Source: Podospora bellae-mahoneyi
Taxonomy: Eukaryota > Ascomycota > Sordariomycetes > Sordariales > Podosporaceae
Reading direction: 5' to 3'
Assembly (NCBI RefSeq): GCF_035222275.1
Contig: NC_085881.1
Location: forward strand, 2,728,001 to 2,792,000
Length of the DNA: 64,000 nucleotides
In this document: piece by piece, positions 44,649-56,982 of the stretch
Position numbering within the stretch: position 1 is the first letter of the stretch
Layout of the letters: each line of letters begins with the position of its first letter
Notes under the pieces: model-generated
Seen by the model: the letters and a program-made list of their open reading frames with translations, nothing else
What the model was told of the DNA's origin: nothing
The model's database searches: none
Translations under genes and position numbers: made by a program

Positions 44649-46065
44649 CGACGAAGAGCCAAAAAACACGTTCGAGCGGGAATGACTGGCTTAATGTCGA
44701 AACTGTGGTAGATGGGCGCAAATCTCAGGGCGTAAATATCGGGGCTAATAAGTGGTTTTGGCGTACAAGCAATGGATTGATGGAGGGCAGAGAATGATGC
44801 AGAAATAGGAAGAACAAGAAAGACGTCCGCTCTCTCGAGCTGTCACTATGGGGGATGACTGCCATCCTTCTTGGCCCCCGGCCTCAACACAATGTACGCC
44901 GGTTGAGGCTCTGTCCTTTGCCACTACTCCACAGGCGCCAGTGTCTCTGAGACAATACATTGATAGGCATGGTTAATGATGAGGCTGGTTTCTCGGTGGC
45001 TTCCGGGAACTTGATTGGTTAATTGAACATGAAATGAGGTCTTGACGCATCGCGGAGGGCCGATGTAATCTCTTCGCTGTAAGGCGGCCGACAGAGCGGC
45101 TTGGCTTCCCGTCAAGGTGTGCACAGATACCAACATCCTCGAGCCCAGGTGTTAGATTTACCGACATTCTCAGCGTGAATGTCAGCTCTGTTGACCTTGG
45201 TGCAGCATGAGTCGTCATTGACTGGTGTGATCTGGAGCAGTGGATATCAAGGCCAGCGACGTGTCTGTTCCTGGGTAGTATGCTCTGCAGTTGCCACCGG
45301 CACCTGCAGGAATCCCGGTCAACTGCGCCTAGTTTGATAGCAGAAGCCAGACCAAGACCGCTAGCCACCCGATTTCCTACCGGCTTGGTATTGGAGTGCC
45401 TCAGGAGCATGAAGTAGCATGCTGTGTCACGACGAACATAATGACAAGCGAGATGAATATGCATATCTGACAGCTCGCTGCAGAGAAAACAGTGCACAGA
45501 ACACGGATGCGAAGGCCATTCGCTCGAGTCTTCTGGCTGGTTGTTAGGAAGGTTGTGACAACGCTTATCCGGAGGAGTTTGATTTGGCATCGGAAGAACC
45601 TGGAGTGGTGCGAGTTACGGTAGTCCAAGCCTCATCCGCTAGCTCACTGACCCTACGCCCTACGCGTTAAGAAGCGTAGTTCTTCGAACATGTTGCAAAA
45701 CGGTAGATGGCATGCAGGAACCGCACGTGTAAATTATTGTTAATTTTTCTCGATCTGGCTTGGTGGTGTTTCGCAGGCTGGTCATGCAGATCTCGATTCC
45801 CAAGTATCGATAAAGTCGTGGAGCTCTGGTTCGTGCATACTCCGTAACTGCCAGCACCATCACGTGCCACCTGCAGGCTCCCAACTGCCAAAAATTCGTG
45901 CTCGGACCACATCAACGACCCACCGAGAGCAGCCCCACCTTGCCTAGCGCGCCTTCACCGCGGCCGCTTTTGCTCACCACAGCGACCCAGAGCCACCGCA
46001 AGCTGCAACCGCAAGACTTCCAACGGCGGCAGATCACCACATTCAAACATCACCGCGTCGCAAAC
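44649..46065. other. Intergenic between divergent genes
   Basis: About 1.4 kb separating the starts of the zinc-finger gene and TAF6. An open frame at 44973-45590 (minus, 205 codons with ATG) was weighed but lacks any motif. No RNA gene found. Confidence 0.4.
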
Positions 46066-47524
46066 ATGGCTGCAAACGATTCCAATCCAAAATTGCTCTG
46101 GAATCCAGAAAATGTCAGAGACGTGGCCGATTCAATAGGAATTTCCCTTGGTGACGAACCGCTGCGAGTGCTGGCCCAGGATGTTGAATACCGGATCGGC
46201 CAGGTCATCATCGAGTCGCTTCGCTTCATGAAGGCCTCCAATCGCACCACCCTGACTGTCCAAGATGTCTCCAATGCCATGCGTGTACTACAAGTCGAAC
46301 CATTGTACGGTTATGAATCAACCCGACCCTTGCGCTATGGAGAGGCGAGCCTGGGACCCGGCCAGCCGCTGTTCTACATCGAAGACGAGGAGGTGGATTT
46401 CGAGAAGCTGATTAACGCGCCGCTACCGAAGGTCCCTCGGGATACAAGTTTCACCTGTTAGTATCGTATGCGACTTGTGTGATTCACAAGAAAACTGACC
46501 TTTGTTTGCTTTAGCACACTGGCTTGCCCTCGAAGGCGTCCAACCCTCAATCCCCCAGAACCCAACCACCGCCGAAACATCCTCAAAGGACCTCCTACCG
46601 AAGGGCCCAGGCGCCAACCCGGCCCTGGCTGCCCTCGCCGGCAATGACAATGTCTCCTTCCGACCAGCCGTTAAGCACGTCATCAGCAAAGAGCTTATCC
46701 TCTACTTCGACAAGATCCAATCCGCCGTCCTCGACGATGACCCCGATGAAGAAAAGACCCGATTGCGCATGGCCGCCCTGGAGTCCGTCCGCTCCGACCC
46801 AGGCCTCCACCAGCTCCTCCCCTACTTTGTCAACTTCATTGCGAATCAAGTCACGCTCCGCCTCGATGATCTCTTTGTCCTGCGCCAAATGATGGAACTC
46901 ACCGAAGCCATCATCCAAAACCCCAACTTCTTCCTCGACCCTTACGCCAGCTCCCTCGCCGCCCCGATCCTCACCTGCCTCATGTCCAACAAACTAGGCG
47001 GTATCGAACACGGAACCGACACAGTCAAAGATCAGTACAGCCTCCGCGAGTTAGCCGCCAGTCTCCTTGGTGTTCTTGCAACCAAGTATAACAAGAGCAA
47101 CCGCCAACTCCGCCCCAAGCTCACCAGGACATGCCTCAAGTACTTTATGGAACCCAACCGTCCCCCGGCCGTGCTGTTCGGCGCCATAAGTGGGGTCGCT
47201 GCCGCCGGAGGGCCGGAAGCAGTCCGGATCCTTATGCTTCCCAACGTCAAGAGCTTCGACCAGGCCGTCCTCCAACCCCTCCACGACAAGGGTGAGGCCC
47301 ATAAACTCGAGTACGAGATGTTGGTAGGCGGTATCATGAAGGCGATCAAGGGTGCTGTCGGGGGTGGCGTCAAGCCTAATGCCAATGGCGTTAACGGCGT
47401 GGATCTCGAGCGGGAAGCGCAGCAGATTGTCGATTTCCTGGGGGAGACCATCGGGAGAAGGGTGCTCGCGCTGGCGGACCACACGCTCAACAAGGCGATC
47501 TTGGAGGTACGGCACTTGGAGTAG
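46066..47524 (+). CDS. TAF6: TFIID/SAGA subunit TAF6
   Basis: 466-residue TATA-box-binding-protein-associated factor 6, shared by TFIID and SAGA. Exons 46066-46456 and 46515-47524, with a gttagt donor and a tttag acceptor; the join gives [20 protein letters not shown]. Residues about 7-75 are the histone fold ([20 protein letters not shown], then [20 protein letters not shown] and [15 protein letters not shown]), which pairs with TAF9. Residues about 190-400 are the HEAT-type TAF6C domain with [20 protein letters not shown] and the conserved NPNFFLDPY. The final part is Gly-rich then helical ([16 protein letters not shown]). An essential gene in yeast; full length and intact here. Confidence 0.96.
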
Positions 47525-48095
47525 GAGGGGTTGTTTGGTTGGCTTTGACTCCATCATGATCATCATAATCATCATCACATTCGGGAAGGGGTTCTTCTCT
47601 GGCTTGGACAGCGCGGCGTTTGGTGTTTATGGAGGTTTCGGCAAAAAGAAGAAAGGTTGCTAAACCGTTGATATTTGATTCTGCGGGTGTGTTTTTGGGG
47701 TGGTCAAAAAGAGCCGATTCACAACGAAACTTTCTATCCATGAAGAAGGGGCCAACATTGAATCATCTCCAAGCCCTGGTTTCTGTAAAAATAGCGATCA
47801 ATGCAAGTACAAGTAATCTTTGCATAATAAACAAACAGCGACAAAAAAAATGCTCTGTTGTGGCTATACAAATGGTGTCCTGGCTTCGGCCGTCTATAAT
47901 CTTCCCCCCTCTCCTTGCCAGTGTTACACATTCTGCAACTTGACTCCCCCGCTCTGCCTTCTCCTACTCACACACTCACCCCCTATCCTTCCCTTGGTAT
48001 TTTCCTGGTCTCTTCCCCCACTTCACTCCCCCCCCCAGTTTTCATGATTTGACCTCCCTTCCAAATAGAACTTTTGCCCGCTATTCACACACATT
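47525..48095. other. Intergenic, convergent 3' flanks
   Basis: 3' regions of TAF6 (plus) and SDH3 (minus). Holds an imperfect CAT/ATC microsatellite at 47552-47579 and CT-rich stretches; no gene. Confidence 0.5.
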
Positions 48096-48874
48096 TTAAA
48101 GGAAGAAAGCCAAGTACAGCCCGCTGACAAACGAAGCGCCCCAGATGTACCACCCCCCCTTGACAATCTGCTGCCTCTTCATGAACATGCCCAGGTCGAG
48201 GGCGAGGTGGCGGACGCCGTTGAAGGCGTGGAAGGCAAAAGGCCAGGCGACGAGGAACTTGACGCCGGACTTGACGGCAAAGGGGAGGGCACCGAACGCG
48301 GAGACGAGGGAGGCGGACTCAAGGTGCCAGCCGAGGAGGGGGGCGGCGAGGTAGGCGGCGCCGAAGACGTAGAGGCCGCCCGAGAGGCCGGAGCCGGTGA
48401 AGCGCTGCCAAATGGAGCCGCCGAAGAAGGTCTGCTGCTTGTCGTAGATATCGAGGTGGGGGGAGACGGGGCGGTTGAGGCGTTGAGCGTCTAGGATGGA
48501 GCGGGCTTCGGTGGCGGAGATTTTCTGGGTGGTGGCTTGTCTGGATTCCGGAGGGGTTAGGTTGGTTGGTTCGTATCATCGTGGGTTGGAGGGGGAGGGG
48601 AAGTACCTCGTTTGCATTTGGGACATGGCAGCCTTGGCAAAGGTGGATGTGAAGACGGCATTGGGGTTGGCGGCGACTGTGAAGGTTGCGGAGAGATGAT
48701 GTTAGCGATCGGTTTGGTGGTGATGACGTCCTTTCATGTCCATGCGATATCTTCTCCTCCCAAGTTCCCGGTTGTCCGTGTATATCGATCCAAAAAAGAA
48801 AACGCTTTGTCCAGCAGGATAGTGGGCTGCGTACCTCTGCGGAGAGCCGTCGTGCCTGTCCGTTGGGCAATCAT
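48096..48874 (-). CDS. SDH3: succinate dehydrogenase cytochrome b subunit (SDH3)
   Basis: 184-residue membrane anchor of respiratory complex II, in the mitochondrial inner membrane, helping bind haem b and ubiquinone. Exons 48874-48835, 48676-48607 and 48540-48096. The 40-nt first exon encodes the start of the presequence (MIAQRTGTTALRR, basic, amphipathic). Family marks: RPVSPHLDIYDKQQTFFGGS (SPHLxIY), IWQRFTGSGLSGGLYVFGAA with the conserved Ser/Arg quinone-site region, and AFHAFNGVRHLALDLGMFM, whose HxxNGxRHLxxD motif carries the haem-ligand His. Three transmembrane helices follow the usual spacing. The coding strand is strongly C-rich at third codon positions, suggesting high expression. 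Confidence 0.95.
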
Positions 48875-50182
48875 TTTGTGTGGTTTGTGTGTGTGAAAGT
48901 GAACTGGCGGCAGAAGCAGGTACCCCAATGTGTTTTGAGCAGAGAGAAGGTCAATGATGCTGTCGCGAGGTTGGCAATTGAGAAGCAGTCGGGAATCCGA
49001 CGCCTCGAACCCGGCAGGTGTCGGCACCTCGGCTTGATGCGACCAATCACAAAGCAGATGATTCGAATGCGGGATGAGGTGGACCGTGCAGCTCTCTTTT
49101 GGCTTTTTTGATAGGGAGCACGTGACGCTGCAACGCCCGGCCCCACTTTGCGACATCAAAATGCAAATCTGCGCGCCAAAATTTTGCTTGCCTTTTCCTC
49201 TTTTTCTTCTTCAGATAGTATGGGAGCTCAACCACAGCGTCACTGTTTTGCGAGTCGGTGATGCAATATAGTGGTAACCTCAGACGCTTTGGTGTCTACG
49301 GGTGCCCAGAGAAGAAAGAGATCCGTCGTTAATCTCAGTCTCCAGTTTCCTCAGTCTGGTTGCTGTTTCAAAAAGAGATCTACATGTCATTCTTTTGTTG
49401 GTGTGTTTACGTTTGTGTTTGGCTTGGCGCTTTTGGTCATCGCTTGGCAGTCGCTGTCATGTTGCCAATGTGTGGAGTGATGGGTACACCATGGTCACCT
49501 CAACGCTTGGCTCTAATACTTGACGGGCCGTTGCTGTTCGTTTGATAGAACGTGTTCGCTGCATACTTGTGATTTTATTTGGCACCTGGATGATAATCAT
49601 CAAGTATGGATGAAGTCTTGAATGAGCCAAGCTTTTGAGATTGATATCTGCTGAGCATGAACATCGCTTTGGCAGAGACCACCCAGCTTCTGTAAGCCCA
49701 ACGAGTAGTTCTTGTGGAGGCTCTCGCATCAAGACCGTCACGACAACATTTGCATTCATCAACATATTGAATTACATTGCTTGAATCAACATGAGCAATG
49801 ACTACTAATTCATCTCTTTCACAAATCAGAGGTCAGTAAAACGACGGCCTCTGTCCTATTAAAAGTCTGCACATCCACACACTTGAACCCTCCCATTCCT
49901 GATCCCGAATGTCGAAGATCGTCAGCGCCTTGGCCTTTGACATGCCCGGCAATCAATCTATTCTGCTGATGCATAGGACCAAGCTAAGCTTAGCCCCCTT
50001 CTCCTTGTTCTGATTCTTTGGTCGAACCAAAAGTTAAACGACGTCCTTGGGCACGGGCCAAAGCAATAGGTATATCTTCCTCCACGCTCAGTAACAATGC
50101 CACCCCATAACCCTGAATATTGTCAGCGCCCTGATCTTCAGTTTTCACAATGATACGCCCGTCAATTAGTCAGATTCAGCTG
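48875..50182. other. Intergenic, no gene recognised
   Basis: SDH3 promoter and 3' flank of the 2EXR gene. Short open frames only; no tRNA or repeat seen. Confidence 0.4.
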
Positions 50183-50761
50183 TCACTGAACTTGACCTAC
50201 TTCCCTTCTTGTGATTTGTTGCTCGATCTCCATCTCAAGAATGAGCGGCCCGAGACCCGATTTGGCGTGCAATAGCTCAAGAGCACCCGGCTGGTCGATG
50301 TATGCGCTTAAAATGATCCGTAGGCACGGCTTCTTGACCGGGGGGATGGGGATATCGATCCTGGTGATAGTTGGGAAGTGATCTAGGTATAGCGTATCCA
50401 AAGATGGATTGATATATGCCTTTCTGCATCTCTCGCCGAACTCATTGGTGGTATGGTTGACATATCTTGACCAGACATTACACTCATAGTAGTGCCTCAA
50501 TGTCTCCTGTCGGGTTTCGCTGTTGATGCGCAGGGTTACAGGCAGCTCGCGGTAGTCATGGATTCTGCCAACGCCAGGGCTTGAAATTGTGATGGTTTTT
50601 GGCTCCCATGTGTGGCGGTAAATCATGAACCGAAGTTCGAGTGGAAGTTTTTGAAGAGGCGTGAATGCGATTGAAGTTGAAGGGTCCGCTACCGTACTGT
50701 CTCCTGCTTCTGGAGAACCATTTGTTGTGTTGCCCGTGGTGTCGTCAGGTGGGGCACTCAT
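50183..50761 (-). CDS. 2EXR-domain protein
   Basis: 192-residue single-exon protein with the fungal 2EXR domain, an F-box-like module expanded in filamentous ascomycetes. The domain starts at about residue 35: FTPLQKLPLELRFMIYRHTW, then the typical TLRINSETRQETLRHYY. It ends with LDTLYLDHFP and a short tail. The start is the ATG at 50761 (MSAPPDDTTGN); the open frame continues upstream without an ATG. It is shorter than many relatives (250-400 residues); a GTAGGT near the stop could be a donor for a further exon, which I could not trace. Function is unknown. Confidence 0.75.
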   Translation of the reverse strand: MSAPPDDTTGNTTNGSPEAGDSTVADPSTSIAFTPLQKLPLELRFMIYRHTWEPKTITISSPGVGRIHDYRELPVTLRINSETRQETLRHYYECNVWSRYVNHTTNEFGERCRKAYINPSLDTLYLDHFPTITRIDIPIPPVKKPCLRIILSAYIDQPGALELLHAKSGLGPLILEMEIEQQITRREVGQVQ

Positions 50762-51549
50762 CTTGGGCGAGGGTACCACGGAGGAATAGGTGTTGATAAG
50801 GGCTTGAGAAGACAGGAAGTATTAAAGCGAGAGTGCACCCATGTTGGCAGTGCAGTTTGAGACTAGGTCACATCTGAAGATGACACCGATATGTTTGAAA
50901 GTTTGATTCTCGAGTCACAGCCCGGCTGTTGATGTAGTTGGTAGGTTTGGATATGCTGATAAAAAGCCAAGAAAACGAGACAGCGTGAAGCCTAGTTTCT
51001 CAAATCGCCGAAAATCGCGAAACAGGAGCACGCCGCAAGAACATCAGAAACGGTTGAGAAACCGATGCTCTGGGCTGAGGTGGATGAGTTGACGTTGGAA
51101 GAAGCTACTGGGGTCGCCGTTGACAATTTTGATTGGTTAGTTCAACGTCGAATCGCGTGCGCACCGACACCCGCCCGATATCCGAGCCCGGCGCTGGGAA
51201 TGGTGGAGACCAATGACATGACCGCCATCAGGTCTCACAAGCACGCAATCGACTAAGGATGCATGGCAGACAGATGACTCTGAAGAGGCTTCAGATCACG
51301 ACTTCCGAAAATGGCGATATCTCAGTATTGTAGACCCAATATATTGGGCTATCTGCCTTTCGCACCTGGCGCTTTTCTTCTACCTCTCCCACTCCGCGCG
51401 TTTTTGGCTTTGAAGCGGTTTGTGCACCGGACCCTGCGTTAATCGTTACGTCGACACCGGTTCACCAAACTTGCAGGAGCGCCGCCTCTGCACAACACAT
51501 TAGGGTTCCTTCATCCGAGGAACTCCATTCTCACTCAGAGCCTTCCACC
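50762..51549. other. Intergenic between divergent genes
   Basis: Promoters of the 2EXR gene (minus) and the permease gene (plus). Frame 51065-51256 shows no support. Nothing else seen. Confidence 0.4.
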
Positions 51550-53368
51550 ATGGCGGACGCCACAAGTTACAAGAAGCCGCCCGTCGACAACGACACGTAT
51601 TCCGACCATGTCGACAGTGAAGCCGCCAGCGAGGTCTACGATGAGAACGGTTCTCTACTCAGCGGAAAGACGGGGAGCAGCCTTGGATATGGAGTCCCAG
51701 ACTCGAGAAAAATTGGTGTCACAGGTGCTGTCTTCTTGATCCTCAACAAGATGATCGGCACCGGCATATTCTCCACACCGTCCAGTATTTTCGCTTCGAC
51801 CGGTTCGGTTGGCATCAGTATTCTCTTGTGGGCAGTCGGTGAGTTGATCGGTTCCGAGTGACTCAGCTCATGTTTGCTAACAAAGCACAGCAGGACTTCT
51901 CACTCTGTCCGGTCTCAGTGTCTACCTCGAATTTGGCCTTGCTATTCCACGCTCTGGAGGCGAGAAGAACTACCTGGAACGTGTATTCCGGAAACCGCCA
52001 TTTCTCATCACAAGCGTCTTTGCTGTCCAGATGATCTTGCTCGGGTTTTCTGCTGGCAACTCTCTTGCATTCGGTCGATATGTGCTGCTAGCATGCGGTC
52101 ACCCTATGCCTGATGGCTTGGTTCCACGGATAATCGCCGTCGCCTGTATGACATTCGTCGTGCTCCTCCACGCAATCAAACCCACATGGGGCCTGCGACT
52201 TACCAACGCACTCGGGGTCTTCAAGGTGCTGGTTTTGTTGCTCATTGTCTTCGCTGGATTTGCGGCATTGGCAGGATACCGCTTGATCCCGGACCCTCAC
52301 AACTTCGACAACTTTTGGGCCATCGAAAAGGGGGATGGGTATGGCGGTGGCGGGGCCTATGCGTATGCTACCGCTCTCCTGCAGGTTGTTTACAGCTACA
52401 AGGGGTGGGAAAACGCCAATTATGTCATGGGAGAACTCAAGAATCCCCAGAGAACACTGAAAATTGCGGCGCCTCTCGCGGTCATTGGCGTTACCATCCT
52501 GTATGTGTTGGCGAATGTGGCTTATTTTGCGGCTATTCCAAAGGCCGAGCTGGCAAAGTCCGAGGTTATTGTTGCTGGCCTCTTCTTCCGCAACATGTTT
52601 GGAGAGAGCGTCGCCGCCAGGAGCTTGCCGGCTTTCGTCGCCCTAAGCAATATCGGGAATGTTCTCGCCGTCAGCTTCGCCCACTCCCGTGTCAACCAGG
52701 AGTTGGCAAAGGAGGGAATCCTACCATGGAGCAACTTTTGGGCTTCTACCAAGCCCTTCCGGACCCCTGCTGCAGCGGTATGTTCTTTCCAAGTCTGACT
52801 ATTCTGACTGATATCACTCGAACTTTACTGACCACCTGTACAGCTGTTTTTGCATTGGATCGTCACCGTTATTGTGCTCGTTGCACCCCCTCCCGGCCCG
52901 GCCTACAACTTCATTGTCAATCTGTACACATACCCAGGAGCATGGATCAACACCATGGTTGCTGGTGGGCTTATTTACCTGCAGTTCAAAAAGTCCGAGA
53001 ACTGGTCGTCGCCGTGGCGCACGTGGCTTCCGGTCACCATTGTGTACCTCCTACTCAACATTTTCCTTGCCATCACACCCTTCATCCCACCAAACAGCGA
53101 CTGGAACGCCGATGGCTATCCATACTACGCATTCCCTCTCGTGGGAATTGCCATTTTGCTGCTGGGCGTGGTGTATTGGGGGGTGTGGACCAAGCTTTTA
53201 CCAAAGCTTGGTGGCTACACTATTGTGGCGGAGATGGTTATTGATGAGACGGGCGAAGAAGTGATGAGATATCACAAGGTTCCAACAACAGGTCCCAGGG
53301 AGGCGACGGCGCAACCGCTCCTGTGGGACGGAAATGCCAGTCTCCATAGCGGTTATGGTTCGCTGTGA
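51550..53368 (+). CDS. amino-acid permease, LAT/methionine-permease type
   Basis: 566-residue plasma-membrane transporter of the APC superfamily, close to fungal high-affinity methionine permeases (MUP1/MUP3) and LAT transporters. Exons 51550-51838, 51891-52777 and 52844-53368. Helix 1 shows GAVFLILNKMIGTGIFSTPS with the GTGIF substrate-binding loop. Helix 6 region reads YATALLQVVYSYKGWENANY, and GELKNPQRTLK follows, the family's most conserved cytosolic loop. About twelve transmembrane helices. N-terminal 55 residues are acidic, Ser-rich and likely cytosolic. Intron 1 ends in CAGCAG, so two acceptors three bases apart are possible (51891 or 51894). Substrate is inferred from family only. Confidence 0.92.
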
Positions 53369-54603
53369 CGATGGCGTGAGGACATGAGCGTTTACGAATT
53401 ATGAATGAGACGATGAATGGGACATGAGATAAGGACTGTCTTTGCATATATATGGCGCAGGGTTTACTTTCAACGGCATAGCATTATATTATTGGCTGGG
53501 GTACGGACTTTCAACATCGTTTGGGCATGGGACGGGATAATGCGATAGAACTATTGGAACACAACAAAGATTTCAACTTTCTTTCTCTGACTGGCGACTC
53601 TGCGCGTGCTCTGTGTGTTGACGAGAGGGACATGCTTCAGCGATAGCGCCCCGACACCCCGACATTGCGTGGAATAGCGTGTCGCATTCCATCCTTCTAT
53701 CACCATCAAGTTCCACCATAATCCATAATTAATCCTGATGGAGTTGGCACTTTCCAGGTAAGCACCTCCTTCCCGTCTGCATCACACACCCTCAATTTAT
53801 TTTCTTTCTGGCCAAGCAGTCAGGCCGCATTGCAGCATGGCAGTGCTAGATTGCACCGCATCCATCATCATCATTCCTCAATGGTCATCACGATTCATCC
53901 CGCCTTGGAGAGGCATGAAACATGGTGAGCCGCCCCAGCAACCGAACACTACTCATAGTCAAGCATACAAATGGACGGCGATGCAACTCATCATCCATGC
54001 CAGATTGGTCGAGTGGTCAGCAGTGGCGCATCTTTCGGTACGGGATTCCGAGATCTGCCCAAGCATCCTGGTTTGCGTGGCTGTCCAAAAGCAGAAAAGC
54101 ACCGAGCGTCAAGCCGTGTGTGTGAAGATGTAAATCGCAGACTAACCGTCCCGTGGACTTGAATCTCGGTTGTGGCTTCGGCATATCACGATCCGTTACC
54201 GCGATGGTCGACCTTCCTTCTAGACATGTAAGTAATCAAGTCACACGGTACAATACGTCATTCGACGGCCGGCTGTCCCGTGTCACGACTGCCTGGCTTC
54301 ATAATAGCTCACTGCCTTTTCCTGCCATGAACTAGGGAAGCGCCCCAGTCCACTTCGGCCATTCTTCCCGCTGTTGATATTGCGCGCGGGTCTCCTTTTA
54401 TATTAATTCGACCACTTCCCACCAGTCGTTGGTGCAGGATCCGCTTATCATGTGTGGGTTCAGTCACAAAAGAGCGCAACTACAAGCTCCGTCTTGACAG
54501 GGACCCAACCCCATATTAGCCGGCAAATCGCAAAGCGAGCGGCAACACCACACAACCACTGACAGTCGAGCGGGAACCCAGCAGCGGGCCTAGACTGGAA
54601 AAC
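53369..54603. other. Intergenic, permease 3' flank and AA9 upstream region
   Basis: No gene supported; the frames at 53837-54162 overlap on one strand without motif. Confidence 0.4.
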
Positions 54604-54670
54604 CTGGGGCAATCACAAATGAACTGGAGAATCTGGGGGAATGTCGGCTTGTGTATCCCAACCGCCCCGC
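54604..54670. promoter_or_regulatory. cluster of putative CreA/CRE-1 sites
   Basis: SYGGRG matches at 54604-54609 and 54633-54638 (CTGGGG, plus) and 54665-54670 (GCGGGG, minus), 190-256 bp before the AA9 start. CreA represses cellulase and LPMO genes on glucose. The motif is short, so chance hits are common; the clustering and target gene make this plausible. Confidence 0.35.
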
Positions 54671-54859
54671 CATGCAACGGCAGAGCAAGCCGCAACCATG
54701 TAAATGGAACGTCCCTAAACGGCAACCGATGTAGCCTTCTCACGACTATCTCTACCTTTTAAAGACTCAGGCTCATCTTCCACACCCTCACTCTTCTCTT
54801 TTCCTGTCTCATCACATTTTTTGCTCTTGTGCCACCAGCCAGCCAAAACCAAATTCAAA

Positions 54860-55686
54860 ATGTTGACCTCCCTCATCAGCACCCTCGGCCTTCTCGCCGC
54901 CGGCGTCAACGCCCACGGTGCCGTCACCAGCTACATCATCGACGGCAAGACCTACCCCGGCTACCAGGGCTTCTCCCCGGCCAACAGCAAGAATGTGATC
55001 CAGCGCCAATGGCCCGACTACAACCCCATCACCTCTTGCAGCGCCTCCCAGCTCCGCTGCAACGGCGGCACCTCGGCCACCGAGTCCGCCCCCGTCCAGC
55101 CCGGCTCCAAGGTCAGCGCCGTCTGGCAGCAGTGGACCCACTCCCAGGGCCCCGTCATCGTCTGGATGTACAAGTGCCCGGGCGCCTTCAGCTCCTGCGA
55201 CGGGTCTGGCTCCGGCTGGTTCAAGATTGATGAGGGTGGCTTCAAGGCTAGCAACGGCGTGTTCCTCGACTCGGAGAACCCGTCTGGGTGGGAGATTGCC
55301 AAGCTTGTCGGTGGCAACAAACAGTGGACTAGCACTATTCCTTCGGGGCTTGCTCCTGGAAACTATCTCATTCGCCACGAGTTGATTGCCCTTCACCAGG
55401 CCAATGCTCCTCAGTTCTACCCCGAGTGCGCTCAGCTCGTGGTTGGCGGGTCTGGCTCGGCTCAGCCGGATAGCTCTTACAAGGCTGCTATTCCTGGGTA
55501 CTGCAAGGATGGTGACTCTAACATTAGGGTAAGTTGTTGTCTGCGAGGGAAGTTGAAATGGGATAATGGCTAATATGAGTATGATAGGTCCCCATCAACA
55601 ACCGCAACATTCCCCAGACCTATGTTGTCCCCGGTCCTCCGGTGTGGCGCGGTGCCTCCAAGAAGGCTCGTGACTTCTCTGCTTAA
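54860..55686 (+). CDS. AA9 lytic polysaccharide monooxygenase (former GH61)
   Basis: 255-residue secreted copper enzyme that oxidatively cleaves cellulose or related glucans. Exons 54860-55528 and 55588-55686. The signal peptide is residues 1-18 (MLTSLISTLGLLAAGVNA), so the mature protein starts with His19, the N-terminal copper ligand (HGAVTSYIIDG). The second His-brace ligand is His94 (QQWTHSQGPV). The axial Tyr187 lies in APQFYPEC, with HELIALHQ before it. No carbohydrate-binding module follows; the protein ends ARDFSA. Codon use is highly C-biased at the 5' end, typical of strongly expressed secreted enzymes. Its neighbour at 56983 is also a secreted hydrolase. Confidence 0.96.
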
Positions 55687-56302
55687 GCGGTTTGATGAGG
55701 TCCACGGGATGAGGATGATTAGTGGAAGACAATTTTGGGTACATACCTTGGTTTCATTGCTTTGACTTGAGCCATGGTAGCATTTCGCCCGCTTTGATTC
55801 ATGTCAATCAACTTTTGTATATAACTCTTCGCCAATTGACACAATGTCTTCACTGGTTACAGACTGTTCACGTTTGGATTTCTATGGCGAAAGGGACAAT
55901 CAACAAGAATCCCCTTTGCTTTTCTCCTGATCTCGCGACTATCCAACACTGTCAACCATCATCTGATTCGTTCTGAAGTTGCCTGACTTGTTCCATTAGT
56001 ACATCATTTATTGATAGTTAGGTAGTTTACATCAATGGAAACCATAAAAGTTTCCCATGGCTGAATGGCGGGTTAGATGCCAGCATCTAACCGTCTGATT
56101 TGGCAGGACCATGACTGATCACCATCGGTCCCTGTGTCCTCTTCTTTGCTCTTGTCCTCTTGATACTCGTCCTTTGTGGCATCTTGGTAGCTGTGAACTT
56201 CACAGATTCTTCTCTCAACACTTTCCTCGTCGTCGTTGTCGTCGTCATTATCATTATCTACCCCAGATGCAGTCGATTCATTGTTTCCCTCATCTTCGAG
56301 CG

Positions 56303-56604
56303 CTACATCCAATTCATGCGTGGGATACCGGTGTATGCGCCCATTGAGTGCGGAGTGATGGCACTGAAGCAAATGCAATAGTCTTTGCAAGTATAGCACG
56401 CGTAGTACGTCCCAACTACCCTCTGAGTTGCACAAATAGTTAGTACGTGTGTCCTTGTAGATAGTCCATGCAAAACCTTACCAGCAAACAGGCTTCACAG
56501 CGCAGCAAGGTGCCCTTGCCGCCAATGAATCTCATCCTTTCTCGGCAAACCACTCTGTCGTATTTGATGCTGGTGATCCACCACTGGCGTTCGCTGCGCC
56601 CCAT
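56303..56604 (-). CDS. candidate 80-residue Cys-rich protein
   Basis: Exons 56604-56482 and 56422-56303, joined by a 59-nt intron (gtaagg donor, ctcag acceptor) in frame. The protein begins MGRSERQWWITSIKYDRVVC. Seven cysteines include CEAC, then CYTCKDYCIC, suggesting a zinc-binding or disulphide-rich fold. There is no signal peptide. A second frame through exon 2 stays open to 56073 with a long Asp/Glu tail (DNDNDDDNDDEESVERR), so the true 3' structure is uncertain. Upstream of the ATG the same frame extends another 20 codons (EDIVSLATPSEDELQS), so the gene could be longer. Not recognised as any family. Confidence 0.4.
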
Positions 56605-56982
56605 GGATTGAAGTTCATCCTCTGACGGCGTGGCAAGACTGACAATATCTTCGCTGTGTTTGACCGCTTGTCAATGTTGACAGCTGTATCGAATTGCCGC
56701 ACCACGTGAATTTTGCTTCCTGAGCGTTGTTACCGTTAACATGACTTCAAAATCACATAGTGCTTTATGTACCTGAGCAAGTAAGCAATCAACCGCTTTG
56801 ACCGGTACCTCTTCTAGGGTTATCACAAAGAAAAGTGTTCCCGTTCATCTAGAAATTGGGGGCAGAATTGACTGACACAAACAGAAGAGTCTCCAGAAGA
56901 GCGGTCAATGCCGTTGATAGAGAAAAACTGGGCGGTGCCTGGCTCCATGACAAACAACTTTATTACCCCCCCTCCCCACCAC

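Noticed and set aside
44973-45590. 205-codon open frame with ATG, minus strand
   Set aside because: No motif, no plausible splice partners, and unbiased codon use; it lies in an intergenic promoter region.
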